Positions 22,577 to 33,399 of a stretch of 64,000 bases of DNA are shown in pieces. The translations under genes and the position numbers were made by a program. This DNA comes from Ascaphus truei. Taxonomy: Eukaryota > Chordata > Amphibia > Anura > Ascaphidae. Position 1 is the stretch's first letter, and every line of letters begins with the position of its first letter. Location of the stretch: assembly GCA_036426205.1 (NCBI GenBank), contig CM071568.1, positions 51,682,040-51,746,039 on the forward strand. The letters are read 5' to 3'. The notes under the pieces were generated by a model, which worked only from the letters and a program-made list of their open reading frames with translations, had not been told where the DNA came from and did no database searches.

Positions 22577-23685
22577 GTGTCACGAGAGGAGAACAGATAT
22601 ACAATAACCGGGTCAGATTGAACAAGACTAGGAATATAGTAAACTGAATGAGTTTATTCCTATGAGCCAGAACAGACAATACATCAAGCAAATTACATAC
22701 AGAAATATTGACACTTACTGATGTGGACAAGGAGATATTCAGCCGAATAGCAGCTCCTTAGTTGTTATAGGTCACAACAAGCACAACAAAACGACAGCAA
22801 CCACAAGCAACCACACGGGAATAGGGGTGCAAGCAACTATATTGATGCAGGCCCCCATTCCTTACATGGCAGTTAAGTTATTGGTGACAATTATCTTGTC
22901 CAACACAGGTTGCCAGGTTAACGCAAAAAGCTAGGTTAAACCCAGCCCCTCATTAATACAGCCTCCCTGTAGCTACTTGGCCCGCCCATTTATAAAAAAC
23001 TAGCATGATGCCTTCGGGGCATCCTGTCTAGCAAAATGCTTATTGAGCAGGGGTCTTTCATGTAGGGTGTCCACCTTTGACAGGTGAAAGAAATAGTTAT
23101 CATCTAGTTGTGAGACCTGGCTGCATATGCAATGAGGCGAGTCCACTCTGAGGAACTTCTCCACGACAAAGCCTTTCAAGTGGCCCTTGATTGTAACAAT
23201 TACATATCAAGGGGCCTTTGGTCAGCTCCAAACTTATATCCCAGTTATAGTAAAAACAGCGAAACATAATTTTTTTCTCCTATTTTAAATCAGATTAACA
23301 ATATGTATGCAACCTGTGTTCGTTGGCATAGCAAGCATACCAATTTCAGCTTGTAGCACAAACACATACAGAGATCTGGTTCTATTGGGTTTACATTATG
23401 ACAAATAAACAGTTAACCCTCTTTCATGTTAATACATAACATAGCAATTAATTCTACTGAGCAGCAGGGAGATGCAGCTCAAACATATACACAATATGAT
23501 AACCCTTCTCTCCTGACATGATTTAATTACACATAGTAATATAACACAGACTGCTGGGGGAATTCATATCAGACCTGGGGCAAATCTGTGAAGCAGGGGA
23601 CGCAGATCAACATATACAACAGATCCCATTAACCCCTCATACCCCCGATTATGAGACAAATGGCCACCAGCAACCATAAAGATTC
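22577..23685 (-). mobile_element. LTR-like insertion (~1.1 kb), antisense, in PLE-1
   Basis: PLE-1 coding motifs stop at DTNNLL (22575) and resume at MDKNIPGGQF (about 23687), so about 1.1 kb is foreign. On the minus strand the segment has solo-LTR features: an AATAAA signal (22653-22658) followed by about 75 bp ending in GTGACA next to the left junction, and no coding sequence. The upstream LTR end near 23680 is not sharply defined, and no clean target duplication was found; ATGG occurs near both edges. Another non-coding retroelement is possible. Confidence 0.55.
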
Positions 23686-23689
23686 ATGG

Positions 23690-24247
23690 ACAAAAATATT
23701 CCCGGGGGCCAATTCATGAGGCTGAAAAGAAATTGCAGATGTAACAACGGAGACTTTATTAAACAGGACTAAAAGCTTTCAGTCGCTTATGAAAGAGGAA
23801 TAATAATCTGATACATCTGAGAAGGAATTAGAAAGATGTTCAACGTATGGATCGCAATGAACTGTTTAAAGGTAAAAAGATCTGTAACAAGATATTAAAA
23901 AGGTAGATGTGGCTTTCGTCACGAATTTCACTCAGACATGAGTATTGAGACGGTTGTGCAACAAACACTGGGCCATTTTGTGTATATGACCTGGTTTTGA
24001 GTGACCACCTGGTGCAAGAAAACCTGATTCATATATAGGAAAGCTACCAATTTGAAGAATACTTTAGCCCTAGTACATTGGCAACAAATTTGTCCTAGAC
24101 TAATAATAGGTGGCTATGGTGTCAAACCCATGGGCAACTTTAATTGTGCCAAGTGTTTGTCTGTAAATGTATGCCATTCTAACCGCAAACACATTATTTC
24201 CAAAAAATCTAAGAGAGGTCGTTTACTATTGAAGACTTATATAACGT
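23690..24247 (+). pseudogene. PLE-1 segment between RT and GIY-YIG
   Basis: The relic opens with MDKNIPGGQFMRLKRNC and CNNGDFIKQD (23687-23760), a conserved PLE block after the RT, then has a weak match to the THFV-type and P-I-YR region (23960-24040), then NLKNTLALVHW-like sequence (24045-24085), NFNCAKCLSVNVC (about 24133-24170) and SKRGRLLLKTYIT (24207-24246). The zinc-like cysteine pair C-x2-C is kept. The frame ends where the Ty3/gypsy LTR begins and the rest of the protein is read at 35228. Confidence 0.75.
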
Positions 24248-24455
24248 TGGTGACAGGGTAAATAAAAGCCACCAGCTCATATGCTGGCAGACTATGTTTA
24301 GTCTGCAGTGCAGCAGTGACTAGGTTAACTTCAGCTGGGAACCTTCAGGACAATAGTTGGATCCAGCTGCCTAACAAGGTGTGTTAAAAACCAGTATATG
24401 GTTTATGAACTGTCGTCCTTACATAGAAAGGAGTAGTTGCCTTATTTTTACTCTG
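24248..24455 (+). repeat. Gmr1-like 5' LTR, left part
   Basis: This part aligns with the first ~370 bp of the 3' LTR (34683 onwards) with deletions: GACAGGGTAAATAAAAGCC, AACTTCAGC, TTAGTTGGAT-like and GTTAAAAACC words occur in the same order, followed by GAGTAGTTGCC. It breaks at TTTTTACTCTG, which is repeated at the other side of the PLE-2 insertion. Confidence 0.8.
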
Positions 24456-24904
24456 AAAAAGTGAGGGATCATGGTTTGTACACCAAAAGAAATTCACTTA
24501 CATTGCACACTACCCAATTTTAAATGTAAACCTTTAATAGTTCAATACTTAAAACTATATACCAATTTAAATGTGCAAACATATAAAAGAATTAAATGAA
24601 TAGATAAACTAGGGCAACTAAGCAGTCTCTAATGTGAAATACATATGCCCTTGATGCTGGAAAATGAGAGACTGCAAGGGTGCAAAAACAGCCTAAGTGA
24701 GAAAAAAGCCCACTGTGACATTGAATCTGTCTAATAGATAATAGCCATATAAGGGTTGTTGGCTTAAAAACTCTTGGAAGGACCTTGACTAATATAGCGA
24801 ATCCTGCCTGGCCCACTACCCTATTTAGATATAATGACTGATCTAATGAATGGCTGCCTAATACTGTATTAAAACACCACAAAGGGGACTGACTGACATC
24901 ATAA

Positions 24905-24951
24905 ACCGCGTACAACGCGCGTTTCCCACCTACTACGGAGCTTCATCAGGG
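24905..24951 (-). ncRNA. Hammerhead-like core, PLE-2 3' region (distal)
   Basis: On the minus strand, CCTGATGA is followed by 17 bases, then GGAAACGCGCG and a short hairpin CGCG-CGTTGTA-CGCG before GTT. This contains the exact CTGATGA box, the GAAA box and a plausible stem III. Stem II pairing (GCTCC with GGTGG) is poor and no stem I partner was found nearby. PLEs are known to carry hammerhead ribozymes in their terminal repeats, and the orientation matches the PLE-2 coding strand. It is the best-preserved core in the window, though probably inactive. Confidence 0.5.
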
Positions 24952-25313
24952 ACAAAATTTGACAGTGGGGCTCAAGCGGACACTATTTAAGGCATAAAGT
25001 TACCATGGTAACTTAATCAGCGTCCCGCTACTGCGCTTGGCGCAAGAGCGCTAGCGTATTCTACGTAAAACATAATCTGGATCCCTTAACACTGACTTAC
25101 ATATTTGTCAACAAGGCTCTTAGAATATCAGCTGTTTCCCAAATTGGAGTGTAAGTCAGGTATGTTACTGTACCTTTACAGTGATACGATCCCGTAATTT
25201 TGTGAGATGCGCATTCGCATAGTGTCTGCGCCAGAAGTCTATGAGAGGACACATGCGCATTACCAGTAAGCTGGAAAAAAAATGAGTAAATAACATAAAT
25301 AAATGGTGATACT

Positions 25314-25690
25314 AGGCGATGCGTGACACTTAAAGTACAAATTCACACCAGGGCTCACTTAGACCAGTGCGCTATGCGTTGACACTTTGTCAATTCCTGT
25401 ATTGGCGCAGTTTTGAACGTAAGCGGCATGCGTTGAAACTTTAAGTATTCACTTGATACTTATTTTGACGTAGATAGCGGCAATTAGAGTGAGGTATGTG
25501 TGCGCAGTGCGTTGGCCACTGACCACAGCTGGACTTGGCATAGATAGCCAGTGCGCATGCGTTAGTCACTTAGTTTCACGAACGTACTTGAGGAAAATAG
25601 TGCGCGATGCGTGACCAATTAGGAAATTACACTTAGTACTAAGTCAGGAATAGAAATGGTTGGTCAATGACGCATGACGTGGCCACTTAG
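25314..25690 (-). repeat. Degenerate tandem motif with GCGCATGCGTTG core
   Basis: Seven occurrences of a word like TGCGCATGCGTTGRCCACTT occur near 25314, 25367, 25423, 25501, 25550, 25599 and 25667, spaced 49-78 bp. The spacers share fragments such as CACTTAG, CTAAGT and GACACTT. It looks like an old minisatellite of roughly 50-70-bp units, heavily diverged. The orientation is assigned from the host element only. Confidence 0.55.
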
Positions 25691-26386
25691 ACCCAAATCA
25701 CAAATATAACACTAAGTGTCAAGGTATGGGGGAGTAAAGACAACCTAACAGGGCGGAATTAAAGACAGATTGTACGCAGTAGTTGCCCCGAATTGAAGTG
25801 CGGTAGACGTCAATATAATACAGTAAGAAATATTTAATAAAGTAATAAAAGTAAAATAAACTGAAGCACTTTACAAATCAAAATATTCGCCATCGAATGA
25901 AATATACTGTGAGTTCAATGCCAATTTATGTTTGAACCCATAAATAGAAAATAAACTGGGTTTCGTAAATAGTATACAGTCACTAATTTAGTGTGATATG
26001 AATAATAGTATACATTTGAAAATACAAAACCATGGTTGGCTGCCATGACTGTGGGGGTAGGGGTACTCTAGGAGGACAGAGGTATTTGTAGTATCTTGAG
26101 ACACACAGTAGGTGGACACACTCCATATGATACAATAGAGAGTCTAAGTGTCCATGGTAGTAGGGCAGGAGATAGACGTACGCGGAACGATATGCGCAGT
26201 CAAATAAAAGGGGTTGAAGGTAAAGCCTCATTGCAGGCCTAGGGACTCCTTGTCTCTGTTATGTAGATCCATCAAGCTTCTTTTTCAAAAGCATCTGATC
26301 TACATTTCCACCCTTACTGGGCAACTTAAGCTGGTAAATAACATTAATCTTAAACTATCAGCAGTCCACATGGATTGAGTGAAGTG

Positions 26387-26430
26387 CCTCGCCTATGGCG
26401 TTTCGTGCAGAATGTTTCACAGAAGTTTAT
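26387..26430 (-). ncRNA. Hammerhead-like core, PLE-2 3' region (proximal)
   Basis: The minus strand reads CTGTGAAACATTCTGCACGA then AACGCCATAGGCGAGG. The GAAA box is intact and is followed by a perfect short stem III, CGCC-ATA-GGCG. The first box is CTGTGAA where CTGATGA is expected, so it is damaged. It lies downstream of the PLE-2 post-RT relics on the same strand, the known place for PLE hammerheads. Confidence 0.45.
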
Positions 26431-26639
26431 ATGTCAAGAATCCGCCCCATGCGTAAACTGCCGCGCGTAGTTTCCAACATACCTATCCGCACATTGCATG
26501 TGCGAAGGTATATTAACATTGGTGTAGTGCGACAGTTGGTGTAAATAAGTTGTGTCAACTGTTGTTATTGCTGGTGCAGTCAATTTGTCAAAGGACTGGG
26601 TAGATTAACGTGTACATATTTGATGGCCTTGCAACCCTG

Positions 26640-27720
26640 ACTTGTACATCCCTTTATCATAGGGCTGGAGCCATGTTTACACTTTTGCGTCGTGATGGTG
26701 ACTGTGCACCAATCTTTCACGTATAATTCTTGGATCTCCTACTATGAGTGTTGGAGTCGGCTGTCCAATCAACCTTGAACACAAATCCGAGTTGAGGGAG
26801 AGCAGGGTGCCAGTTGGCGGGCAAAGATCTTTTAATAGCCCACCAGCGTTTATGGGTATAAGTTACCAATACATCGAGTGATGTTGTATTCTTTTCTTAA
26901 GTAGTATTGGTGGGATAGGAGAGAGAAGTAGTTTCAGCGGCGATATGGATGTGCTTAGATAGGCCGACCTATTTAATGTCTTTATTTTGTAACCACGAGC
27001 TCAGGAATAGTTGTCTCGCAATGCCTTAGATGAACTAATTGGATTGCTCAAGTGTAGAGCCAATTTCTGGTAGGCGGAGATACTGGCCCAGGGGGATGCG
27101 ACCAGCGAATGAGATTTGGCGGGTTGTTGCTGGGTGCCAATAACAATACTATTAGTAGCTGTTGCTCTTCTGGATACCTTAGTTTGAATATTGCGTTCTT
27201 CAACCACATAAATATGGTTTTTCAGGTTCCAGGAAGGTAATTGTTGTCATGCTAAAGGACAGTTGTTAATCTCAGTTCAGTGTGTGTTATTCAGGTGTTC
27301 CACGATACAGAAGCAAAAGAGTTGTGGGCCGGATCCCATAGTCATAGAATGATCATATATGTATCTTTGATCCTAAAGAATATGGTCAGTTATACACAGA
27401 TGACTCCTCATTAAATACGATGGGATGACAAATTCCACAGCCAGGGACAAGATGTAGCGATGTGGGAGCGCATGCGGTTGTCCCATTGCTGTACCTGGGT
27501 CTGGTGGTAGATACACCGTCGCACATAAAAAGTAGTTGTGGGTAAGGACGAAGGATAAAAAGCCAGACACAGTCATTGATGGTGGTAAATCGCGTCCCTT
27601 TGATTTAAGAAAGTGATAACAGGCTCCCAGGCCATCTCGTGGAATGAGTTGAAGTATATAAAGATTCCAACATCTATAACTCACAAGGAAGGTCTTCTGA
27701 GGAGATGTTGATACCATTCA
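26640..27720 (-). pseudogene. PLE-2 reverse transcriptase and post-RT relic
   Basis: On the minus strand, 27717-27373 is open for 114 codons and reads as the middle of a PLE RT: a motif A region relic (LYILQLIPRDGLG), then FLSFVLTHNYFLCA and PPDPGTAMG, matching the conserved THNYF and GTAMG blocks that precede the catalytic YxDD. After a frame change, 27207-27001 contains ATATNSIVI and a weak match to the GIPVGQF-RLRRNC block. The frames drift further to about 26640. The YxDD box itself was not found intact. The N-terminal third of the protein is missing because the element is 5' truncated. Confidence 0.7.
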
Positions 27721-27975
27721 GTCCTTTTGAGGGTTGTCTTTAGTATCTGCACATATGACGTAAGGCTAACACAAAGTCTCCTTAGCACTTTATCCCAAAT
27801 AGATACTGACTCCCCTCAGATAGCAGTTAGTGCACCGAGACCAGGTACGTCCCGGGGGGGATGATAATCTTTGTAATGTACCTTCGGCAAGGTTCCAAGG
27901 TGTAACATGTTGTCCCACTGTTGGAGGTTTAGGTGGTGTAATAAAATCAAATTCTGTCTGCTTATATAAAATCAA

Positions 27976-28166
27976 TTTTTACTCGTCTGATAAAGAGGGA
28001 AGAAAACTGTTTTGTCTTGATGAGGACAACTAAATTTTTCTTTGTTTTTGTTTTGTGTGCTTATAAATTTTAAGGCTAAATAAATAGCATTATCCAAAGG
28101 AACCTGCGCTCCCGTGTGTTCGCATTTACCCTGCAAGTCATAGGGTGAGGAAGCCTGGGATTTTCA
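27976..28166 (+). repeat. Gmr1-like 5' LTR, right part
   Basis: Beginning TTTTTACTCGTCTGATAAAG, this part aligns with the end of the 3' LTR (about 35035-35227): AACTGTTTTGTCT, TTTGTTTTGTGTGC, AGGCTAAATAAA and a GGGATTTTCA end. The AATAAA-like signal is at about 28076. Together with 24248-24455 it forms a complete 5' LTR. Confidence 0.8.
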
Positions 28167-28269
28167 AAAGCTCCTGAAGTTAAAGGGGGCCACAAACACA
28201 CACAAGAAGTGTAAGAATTTTGAAAGAGTTTTCTGTGCGAGCAGACCAGACAGCAGGGACAGTTATGCA

Positions 28270-29400
28270 GGATCGAGCAGGGCCCGGCTGCAAGTGGAGA
28301 GAGATGAAAAAGAAAGACTACAGGCAGCTACAAGATGAGCAGATTGCCAAGATGCTGACCCATTTCAAGGGTTGACGCACACGTCCAGAATTGCAAACAG
28401 GACCCCCGATACACCCTGAGAAAAATTGCGATTGGTAGCGGCTTATGTCCGAACGAAGTAGATCCAGGAGGTTTTTTATGACATTTGAAAGAGTGCCGAA
28501 GATTCAGGCTGGTACAGATCGCTGGGCATACTGGCTTTGGCTAACGCTCACTCATAGGAGAAGCCAGGGCCTCATATCCAGGTGTCTCCCCAAGCCAGAC
28601 AGGCAATGGGGGAAACTAACCTGTCAAAGTAAAAGCGACCCCCCCATATGGATCGCTGAGTCTTCTACCCGTAGAGACATATCGGCAGCTAAGCAGTTCC
28701 GGGAACATGTGAAGTTACACGCTAAGATGGGACCCCGGGTTCCCTCGCTCAGCGGTTTATTGGAATTGTGTTACGAGATGGATACAACCCGAGGGTTGCA
28801 CTAAGGAGGGCAATTCTTGGAGCAGGTGGTTTTGGAACAATTTCCGACAAATAATGCCCCCTCCCGAAGATCGGATGTGTTAAAAATACGCCACATGCTG
28901 TAAAACCCGAGCTTTGTAGGTCCGACTCATGGAGAAATTCCTTGAGATGACCAGAGTGCGGCGGGTTCCGGGAACACGACTCCACTGGCACTTTGCGTTA
29001 CAAATGCACGCCCAAAGCGGGGATGGGGTCGGATCAATCGGGAACTACGGCCCATCATACCGCAACCGCCAACGGAAGGAGCGGGTCATTCCCGCAAGGA
29101 CGGAGTCCAAATGTTGGGGTCCCCGACGCGACGACTCTATCTCCTTCCGGATGCGGCTCTGTGCCGTAAAATGAGAGGAGACTTCCTGGGGACGTAGCCC
29201 ACAGGAACCACAGTGCCTGGTCTCCAGTATCCGGTCCAGCGGAGCGCTATTCCACAAGCCCCCCTCATGTGAGGGGAACCCTCTACATGTTCTGCCTGCG
29301 GGAACAAGGACACCGTATGTGGACTGTCCACAGATGGATTGTTCATTCAGCAGGACCGTCGCCGACGGACTTCACTGGAGAAAAATTCAAAGCCCTGGCT
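28270..29400 (+). pseudogene. Gmr1-like gag relic with SCAN-like motif and zinc knuckle
   Basis: Gag forms the particle of LTR retrotransposons. The relic starts with a charged helical stretch (around 28310-28370), then DPGGFF-MTFERV (about 28463-28495) and DRWAYWL (about 28518), typical of Gmr1-like gag. LEQVVLEQF (about 28818-28845) is the characteristic motif of the SCAN domain, which is known to derive from a Gmr1-like gag. A zinc knuckle relic follows (CSACGNKD, then DCPQMDCSF, about 29290-29350), with one base missing before the histidine. Frames change several times; the best open stretch is 28445-28804. No start codon can be trusted. The leader between the LTR and 28270 has no clear primer-binding site. 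Confidence 0.72.
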
Positions 29401-30889
29401 ACTTCCAGACCCTAATTGGGGAGGAAAAAAACTCAGTCCAGGCCCTTCGTTAGATTCAGGCTATGAGAAAAACTCTTGGCCTCCAGGAATGTTAAAACCG
29501 CTCTAAGTGTGTGTTCTGTTGACTCACCTGCGATATAGAATGTATACATGGTGTGTTGTAAAACGCTATTCCGCGGCCAAAATCTGGGCTTACAGGTAAG
29601 AGTCAGGAGGCTTACCTCGAAGTAGGGAGTCGCTAGCTGGCTCCCTGCACCCCGTTTGTGCTCGGCCGGGACTGGCCTTTCGCTTTTCAGACCTACCTAA
29701 TGGCTCCCGTCTCCACGAGGAGCCCCTCTAGGCTCAGTAGAACCCTGGCAAAACTGTCTCCCCTTTCGCACAGACCTTTTTTGCCCAGGTAGGACACACG
29801 GCGTTTCAAAGATCGTGAACAAAGACGCTCTGACAAACAGTGGATGTTGCAGAAATCTGGGTCTTCAAGGGACCATTTAGTTTAGTATGGGAGGAAGGAA
29901 GAGAAGATCACAGTGATGGCTGGGATGGCCAGGAGGGGAGCAGGGATATGGGCCCTGGAGAATTTACCAGAACTGTACCTTTGACTTCGCCCAGAAGCAA
30001 AGGAAAGACCAGTCCTGCGAGGGACAGTATGACAAGGTGGTGAATGAAAAATGGTGATGAAAAGATTTTAGAGGCACAGGGGGTGATAGGTGTCCTCCAT
30101 TTTGAGGCGATCAAATGTTATCCTGATAGGGTGAAATATGCAAGGACACAGATACAGGGGAGGTGTAACCAGTGCAGATATTGGTTCCCAAGCCGTTGTT
30201 TTATCTTGTGTTCATCTAGGCTACTGTCCTTGGGTTGGTCACCGGGGCAGGGAATAAAACATTGGACTGTTTTCGTCGCCGATTCTATTGGCAGGGATGC
30301 ATAGCGATATTGCTAGTTATGTGCGGTCAGGTCCGGCTTTAAAGTGCCAGGCAAACCTAGTCCAAAGGGACGTTGAAAAACAGCCCCTTTGGTTCCTGTC
30401 TACCTTGGTGTCAGTTCCTTTGAGAGTAGATTGTGGGTTAAACTTGGTAGGACCTCTAGAAACCTTCTGCGATAGAAGGAAACACAGGTTATCCATGTAA
30501 TAGTTAGATTATGCAATAGATTATATAGGCGTTCCCCTGAGAACAGCAACGGCGAAAAGCAAGTAGTGAAAGTCTGTCAAGCGCTTCTGTGTGAGGCAGG
30601 CATTGCTTCATTACAAAGAGTTGCACGGCCACGCCCTCTGGTTAGAGGCATTCCAAAGGGGCCGTTCCGGATTGCCGCCGGAACGGCCTCCACATTGAGG
30701 CCGTTAGCACAGGCGAACGAGATGTAAGAGAGACGGTTCTTGTTCTCGAGGGGTTTATAATGGTGACAGATCTTGACCCAAGCATTTACCAGCATGAATT
30801 AAACATTGATAGGAATCACCCTTAACTAAATGTCAGCCAGGAATACACAGATAAGGACACCAAGGCGAGAACACAGAAGCGCCATTCTT

Positions 30890-31600
30890 CATACAAATTA
30901 TTAGTGAGCAAGCGAAACTCAATTTAAAACGATTATACGCAAAATGGGCCCCATATCAAGTAGATCCTTTATTAAAACAAATGGCATGTGTGGACCCAAA
31001 AGAGTGTTAGCATAGCTACAACGCTAGGGAATATTCTGTCACCAGTTTGATAGAAAAAACAACCAATACCAACAAATAAATTGTATTTTTTTCCAAAACT
31101 GATTGGATAATTCAAATGGGGCATTGTAAGATCGGTCGCAAATGAAGAAAAGTTACACATTTCTCAGACAAACGAGGAGGAAACACGTAAATACAGATAA
31201 AAACTTTGATGTCATGTCGAGGCTAACTATTGTCGGATTATACCTGACTACAATCGAGATGTAAGAAATCAGTATGTGGGGCTCACCAGGTTCGAGCCTA
31301 AAAACCGACGCATCTTAGAACACCGTAAGGCTCATAAAGAATCTGAAGACATGACCACATGCGTCCAATCCACTTAACAATGCCATTGGGTTCTGTGGAC
31401 AACTTACAGTTGTTGAGCTTATAGAACTAACATAGTCCGCCCACCCCGTGGGGGAGACAGCAGAACTAAGCTCTAAAATCCTACATCAAAGGGAGGCGCA
31501 CTCGGCTCCACACATTAACACGTTACAAACCATGACGTAATGGGATTGCGGATCTAAGGTGTTTCTCTAAAATTATATGTTTTTAGGAGTGTCAAATGAG
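30890..31600 (+). pseudogene. PLE-3 GIY-YIG endonuclease relic
   Basis: PLEs use a C-terminal GIY-YIG nuclease to nick the target. Here the post-RT region shows DPLLKQMACVDPKRV (about 30962-31006) and ATTLGNILSP-like words (about 31020-31045). The nuclease block NQYVGLTRFEPKNRRILEHR (about 31269-31328) corresponds to the YVG-T box plus the conserved Arg and E-H residues. The C-terminal words ILHQREAHS and NTLQTMT (about 31480-31545) match the end of PLE proteins. Two or more frameshifts interrupt it. The RT is absent. Confidence 0.7.
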
Positions 31601-31679
31601 GAATGCCTCATCGTTATACTTATAGTCTCCTTTTAGAACGGAACGTTTGGGTGTGTATTTTGCAATTGATTAGTCCCGC

Positions 31680-31835
31680 ACTTTGTCTCCCTCCATTTTT
31701 CTTTACCCCCCCCTTTTTTCCTACTTGCCCCCCCTTCCCTTCCTTTACCCCCTTCCCCACCCTCCCTCCCCCCCCTTTGTTTCCCCTCCCCGCTTTCCTG
31801 GTTTCCCATCCCCTTTTCTTTTCTCCTTATATGCT
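31680..31835 (+). repeat. Polypyrimidine tract (~155 bp)
   Basis: Almost only C and T on the plus strand, with C-runs of up to eight. Such tracts can form triplex (H-DNA) structures and are prone to sequencing error. It lies in the 3' region of PLE-3 between the nuclease relic and the hammerhead-like motif. The small proline-rich open frame across it is an artefact. Confidence 0.9.
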
Positions 31836-32233
31836 TTCCTTCGTTCATGGTCTATAAGTCATGGGTTAAGAATGTGTCTAAAATTAGCACTAGGAAGCCT
31901 TATCTGTATAAATTGACTATAAGTGTAGGACCTTGTCTATGGAACTAAGTGTTGAGCCCCTATCTTTTGCAGTGTTGACGAACAGTATTTTACTGTATTT
32001 AATACCTGGAATGTGCTGCCAACCAGTCTTATCTTTTTGCAATTAGGTAGTTGTTTTATACATTGTAATATGCGTTTATGCTTGGATATGTCTAAAGCAA
32101 GATGTACAGAACATTAAGAATCAAGAGCATTGATATTAGCTGTTTGGGCTATAAGCACGGAAGGGGTTAATTTTTAATGCACCGGCTTGCGGGGCTTTAC
32201 GGTATTTAAGGGTGCTTCACCACTTGCTCCCCA

Positions 32234-32277
32234 TCTCCATGACGAAAGCCCTCTGCGTAAGGTGAACGCGTTGAGGG
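32234..32277 (+). ncRNA. Hammerhead-like relic, PLE-3 3' region
   Basis: CATGACGAAAGCCCTCTGCG then TAAGGTGAACGCGTTGAGG. The first box is CTGACGA with one extra base, stem II is weak (GCC with GGT) and the GAAA box has lost one A (GAAC), followed by the usual CGCGTTG. It lies about 650 bp downstream of the GIY-YIG relic on the same strand, the place where PLE hammerheads occur. It should not cleave. Confidence 0.42.
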
Positions 32278-33399
32278 GGAGATGTGGTTGTAGCCCTGGG
32301 TGTGTTAATCAGTTTTTTGGACCAACAAACATCCGGGAGCTTCTTGTCAGACAGCGCAGTGCGCCGCAACTTTCCAACCTTTCACACGGCGACGGCGAAG
32401 CAAGTGAGCCAACAAGTTGTTGGAGCTTGTTTAACGGGTTGGACTTCCAGGTATATGTGACAGACCAAGGTACTAAATTTTATGGCTAAGTGATTGCAGG
32501 ATGCTTAAAATTACTAGAGTAGTCAAAGTCTGTTCGGAAGAATCGGTCTACCATCACTAGACTGACGGATTGGTGGAAAGTATTTAAACCGGAACGTCTA
32601 AAAGGGAGGAGCTGAGGAAATTTGTAGATATAGAGAAGAGGAGCTGGGATTGAACTTCTCCCTTTTCTGCCTTATTGCAGTGCGGGAAGTTCCTCGAGGC
32701 CTCCACGGGATTTCTCCATTTGAAATGCTCTATGGGCCGTCAACCGGGTGTATACAGACTCCTAAAGGACAGTCCTGGGCAGGAACAGGAGCCACCCTTC
32801 TAAGATACCCTTGCAATATGTATAGACCTTAGAAAAGCGCTAGATGTGGTCGGCCCATTTGGCTAGGGAGAATCTTAGAAATCAGCCCAGGACGTCAGGA
32901 GAGACATTACAATCAGAATGCTTAGCCATGAGAGTGTTTCACCCGGGAGACAGGTGATGATTATGATGACCCAGTATTGCGAGCGTAAACTCATGGCCAA
33001 AAGTGGCAGGGCCCCCCCATTCGAAGTACTCCGCCGCAACGGGTAGTGGATTATGACATCGCGCAACCAGGGTTTCAGGAAGGCGTATAGCAATATATTT
33101 CATGTGAACTGTCTGAAACCCTGGAAAATGCAGCAAGTCTCTATCATTCAACCAGTGGAGGAGGGAAAACAGAATTTGGTTCCTCAGCCTCCAGGCCCGA
33201 GAACCTTGTGAGGACGATTAAAATTCCCAATTGGTACGTAAAAACAGTTGTCTCTGAACATTAGAAACTGGGACTTGTTAGCATTAATGACCCAATTCCA
33301 TGTGATGTTTTTTTCTTGATTTACCAGGGCAAAAGGAATAATTTACACATGCAATCGCGACAAAGACACTGGGGTAAACGTCCGTTCCGTACTTGATAT

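Larger units (their letters stand above)
24456..27975 (-). mobile_element. Penelope-like element 2 (PLE-2), inserted in the 5' LTR
   Basis: The gypsy 5' LTR is interrupted between 24455 and 27976, and the two junctions share TTTTTACTC-TCTG (24445-24455 and 27976-27989), a probable target duplication of about 11 bp with small differences. On the minus strand the insertion reads as a PLE: RT fragment (27373-27717), post-RT block (27001-27207), weak downstream coding traces to about 26640, then a 3' region with two hammerhead-like cores (26387-26430 and 24905-24951) and a degenerate tandem motif (25314-25690). The 5' end is truncated inside the RT. The segment from 24456 to about 25800 could be part of the same 3' region or a separate nested element. 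Confidence 0.7.
30612..32435 (+). mobile_element. Penelope-like element 3 (PLE-3), 3' fragment in the integrase
   Basis: Integrase motifs stop near 30610 and resume near 32440. The insertion is a 5'-truncated plus-strand PLE: post-RT relics (about 30900-31100), a GIY-YIG relic (31270-31560), a 155-bp pyrimidine tract and a 3' region with a hammerhead-like motif at 32234-32277. Near its left edge is a perfect hairpin, GGCCGTTCCGG paired with CCGGAACGGCC (30659-30688). Exact junctions and target duplication were not established; both edges carry words resembling the integrase sequence. Confidence 0.68.
30255..33170 (+). pseudogene. Gmr1-like integrase relic, split by PLE-3
   Basis: The integrase inserts the element DNA into chromosomes. 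Before the split: FYWQG (about 30279), a zinc-binding relic with IASYVRSGPALKCQANLVQR (about 30308-30365; one of the C-P-x-C cysteines is now Gly), NLVGPLE (about 30446) and DYAIDYIGVPLRTATAKQVV (about 30508-30570), which holds the first catalytic Asp. After the split: VTDQGTKF (about 32458-32482) with the second Asp, a decayed VYHPQTDGLVE region with Glu (about 32545-32580), ISPFEMLYG (about 32712-32740) and a C-terminal chromatin-binding-like region ending HVNCLKPW (about 33100-33125). Many single-base indels break the frame. It lies upstream of the RT, which is the Gmr1 order. Confidence 0.8.
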
